Below, piece after piece: positions 4,719 through 6,189 of a stretch of DNA of 6,189 nt. Location: positions 412-6,600 of the forward strand of contig JAKJAE010000013.1 in the NCBI GenBank assembly GCA_022707665.1. Direction: 5' to 3'. Under the pieces are notes generated by a model that saw only the letters and a program-made list of their open reading frames with translations, had not been told where the DNA came from and did not search any database. Position 1 is the first letter of the stretch; every line of letters starts with the position of its first letter. Made by a program: the position numbers and the translations under genes. The DNA is from Chloroflexota bacterium. GTDB taxonomy: Bacteria > Chloroflexota > Anaerolineae > B4-G1 > SLSP01.

Positions 4719-5674
4719 CCAGGGCGTACCATGTCTCCGTCCAGTCCATCCTCACAGTCCTGAAACCAGGCTCTGGCCGTTGCCTCGTCGATGCGGATCT
4801 GGCGTACCAGCGCTTCGACTGAGCCGAATCTGACTTCAGGCCGGAGATGCTTCAGGAAGTCCAGATGCAGCGTGCGTCCGTAGATGGTGCCTGAGAAGTC
4901 GAGCAGGTGGGCCTCAACGTTCGGGGGATGGTGGTCAAATGTGGGACGGGTGCCGATGTTCGTAATCGCGCTATAGGTCGCTGTGCCCAGGTATGCCCGG
5001 CAGACATAGACGCCGTTGCCAGGCAGGAGCCGGCTCTGGTCGATCTGTAGATTGGCCGTAGGGAACCCCAACAAGCGCCCTCTGCGCTCTCCATGCTCCA
5101 CAATGCCCGTCAGCCTGTAGGGATGGCCCAGGCAGCCGTTTGTGGTCTCGATGTCGGCAACTCGCAGGGCTTCGCGGATCCGACTGCTCCGCACGGGAGC
5201 CCCTCCCCAAGTCACGGTGTCCTGCAAGGTGCGCACTGCGAAGCCAAGTTGGCCTCCAGTCTGTCGAAGGAAGGCGATATCCCCTTCACGCCCTCGCCCC
5301 AGCCGGAAGTCTGGCCCTGCCCACAGGGCACGCAGCGACAGGTTGTGGGCCAGTTCCGTTACGAACTCGAGCGCGCTTGTGCGCATAAAGGCGGCGTCGA
5401 AATGGATGACAATGGCGCCCTGAATCCCCAGCTCAGCGAAACGCTCGAGCCTGTCGGGCAGCGTCGAGAGCAACCGGTAGCCATGGGGGTCCTTCAGTTG
5501 GCCCGGGAGTGGGTCAAACGTGACCACCAGGGGTGCCATGCCTCGCGCGCGGCTTTCGGCGACCATGCCCCCGATCAGAACCTGGTGACCACGGTGGACA
5601 CCATCGAAGGCGCCTATCGTGGCCGCGTGAGGGTTCTGTAGCCTCAGGTGTGTGAGGTCGTGTTCGATCCACAT
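4715..5674 (-). CDS. ribF: Bifunctional riboflavin kinase / FMN adenylyltransferase (FAD synthetase)
   Basis: A 319-residue cytoplasmic enzyme (E. coli RibF is 313) that phosphorylates riboflavin to FMN and then adenylates FMN to FAD. The N-terminal nucleotidyltransferase domain shows TIGAFDGVHRGHQ (19-31, the G-x-F-D-G-x-H-x-G-H site), WAGPDFRLGRGREGD (118-132) and VRSSRIREAL (161-170). The C-terminal riboflavin kinase domain shows GERRGRLLGFPTANL (195-209, including the kinase P-T-A-N motif), AITNIGTRPTF (236-246) and EAHLLDFSGTIYGR (254-267). One oddity: residues 53-57 read F-D-P-L-P where most relatives have F-(E/D)-P-H-P. The start ATG 5674 is supported by AGGAT (5685-5681) 6 bases upstream and by the protein beginning M-W-I-E-H-D; a TTG at 5740 would make it overlap the upstream gene. 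It follows the minus-strand methyltransferase-like gene by 46 bases, so the two are probably co-transcribed. Confidence 0.95.
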   Translation of the reverse strand: MWIEHDLTHLRLQNPHAATIGAFDGVHRGHQVLIGGMVAESRARGMAPLVVTFDPLPGQLKDPHGYRLLSTLPDRLERFAELGIQGAIVIHFDAAFMRTSALEFVTELAHNLSLRALWAGPDFRLGRGREGDIAFLRQTGGQLGFAVRTLQDTVTWGGAPVRSSRIREALRVADIETTNGCLGHPYRLTGIVEHGERRGRLLGFPTANLQIDQSRLLPGNGVYVCRAYLGTATYSAITNIGTRPTFDHHPPNVEAHLLDFSGTIYGRTLHLDFLKHLRPEVRFGSVEALVRQIRIDEATARAWFQDCEDGLDGDMVRPG

Positions 5675-5680
5675 GATGGC

Positions 5681-5685
5681 ATCCT
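5681..5685 (-). promoter_or_regulatory. Ribosome binding site that sets the ribF start
   Basis: On the minus strand AGGAT is followed by GCCATC and then ATG 5674-5672. The spacing of 6 bases supports this ATG over the upstream in-frame TTG at 5740. Confidence 0.65.
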
Positions 5686-5720
5686 GTAACCGGGACTCGT
5701 GTTGGCGTCTCGGGCAGGGC

Positions 5721-6189
5721 TCAGACCCGCTGGAGCACAATGGAGCTATTGCCCCTGTTGCGCCTGCGTTTGCCGGCGCGCAGATGGGCGCCTATCCGCT
5801 TGCTCTTCAGGATGCGGGTAATCGGCGTGGATCCTCCGGCGAGCAGGATCGACCCGCCCCGAGCAAGCCGACGACCGGCACTGGCAATGGCGGCCTCGAT
5901 CGCGTCGGGCCCCTCGTCTTCACGCAGCAGTCCAACAACAAGATCGGGCTCGGCGCCTTTTGGGACCGGTTCTGTCTGGTGGTGCAGACCGATGGCTGCT
6001 GCGGGGCAGCCACCGCGCACGAGGTTCTCGCGTGCGTAACGCAGGCTCAGCAGGTCGCGGTCCACGAGATCGATGGTTGCGGGTCGAAACCGACGCCAGA
6101 GCGCAACCGCAAGATGACCCTGACGAGGATTGAAGATGACGGCCTGGCGGGGGTGGATCAGATCCAAGTCCTGATAGGCTTTCAGGAGC
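5721..6189 (-). CDS. RsmC-like class I methyltransferase-fold protein, C-terminal part (partial)
   Basis: The frame is open to the right edge, so the true start lies outside; 155 residues are visible, ending at TGA 5723-5721. The order of elements resembles the C-terminal domain of RsmC/RlmG-type rRNA guanine-N2 methyltransferases: a first strand and glycine loop AVIFNPRQGHLAVAL (16-30), a second strand ending in an acidic residue, IDLVDRDLLSLRYARENL (39-56), and a late helix-strand-hairpin LARGGSILLAGGSTPITRIL (98-117), then a basic stretch (KSKRIGAHLRAGKRRRNR) and a closing strand SSIVLQRV. However, the usual D-(L/V)-G-C-G-x-G cofactor loop is replaced by N-P-R-Q-G-H, and the N-P-P-(F/Y) target-base motif expected near residue 85 is absent (PDLVVGLLRED). 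It may be inactive, bind RNA only, or use a different chemistry. An in-frame TTG at 6167 is not a convincing start because similar sequence continues upstream. The gene precedes ribF on the same strand. Confidence 0.65.
   Translation of the reverse strand, partial: LLKAYQDLDLIHPRQAVIFNPRQGHLAVALWRRFRPATIDLVDRDLLSLRYARENLVRGGCPAAAIGLHHQTEPVPKGAEPDLVVGLLREDEGPDAIEAAIASAGRRLARGGSILLAGGSTPITRILKSKRIGAHLRAGKRRRNRGNSSIVLQRV

Noticed and set aside
5690..5713. A possible hairpin between the methyltransferase-like gene and ribF (arms CCGAGAC and GTCCCGG on the minus strand).
   Set aside because: Only 6 of 7 pairs form, the loop is 10 bases and no T-run follows; it lies within a likely operon, so a terminator is not supported.

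Overview
The window is about 60% G+C and tightly packed with bacterial housekeeping genes. The organism is most likely a member of the Chloroflexota (Anaerolineae or relatives). This is inferred from an exported protein with a long proline/threonine 'PTPTPT' stalk and a C-terminal beta domain of a style I associate with that phylum, from a PrsA-like lipoprotein foldase typical of single-membrane cells, and from the base composition. It is not proven by any marker gene.

Layout. Left block, + strand: the last 42 codons of a probable cysteinyl-tRNA synthetase (cysS) run directly into an rlmB-type 23S rRNA 2'-O-methyltransferase. A convergent gap of 56 bases with nested inverted repeats separates this block from a minus-strand GNAT acetyltransferase. 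That gene is divergent from the middle block. The 233-base gap between them (1965-2197) holds a good sigma70-type promoter for each side and an imperfect 29-base palindrome almost midway between the two promoters. Middle block, + strand: a parvulin-type foldase lipoprotein, a membrane-anchored Pro/Thr-stalk protein, and rsmI (16S rRNA C1402 2'-O-methyltransferase), with gaps of 16 and 30 bases, so probably one transcript. Right block, minus strand: a partial RsmC-like methyltransferase-fold protein followed by ribF (riboflavin kinase/FAD synthetase). rsmI and ribF meet tail to tail and share the bases CTAG as their two stop codons.

How the genes work together. Two confident RNA methyltransferases (RlmB on 23S, RsmI on 16S) and one methyltransferase-like protein sit within 6 kb, next to a tRNA synthetase, so the theme is translation and cofactor supply. 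The foldase and the stalked protein form a small cell-surface unit: the first probably helps exported proteins fold outside the membrane and the second is such an exported protein.

I found no tRNA or rRNA gene, CRISPR array, insertion sequence, phage or defence gene. I do not see a clearly new multi-gene system. The points most worth a second look are the central palindrome between divergent promoters, the GNAT gene whose only good ribosome binding site precedes an ATA codon, and the methyltransferase-like protein that has lost its usual cofactor and catalytic motifs.
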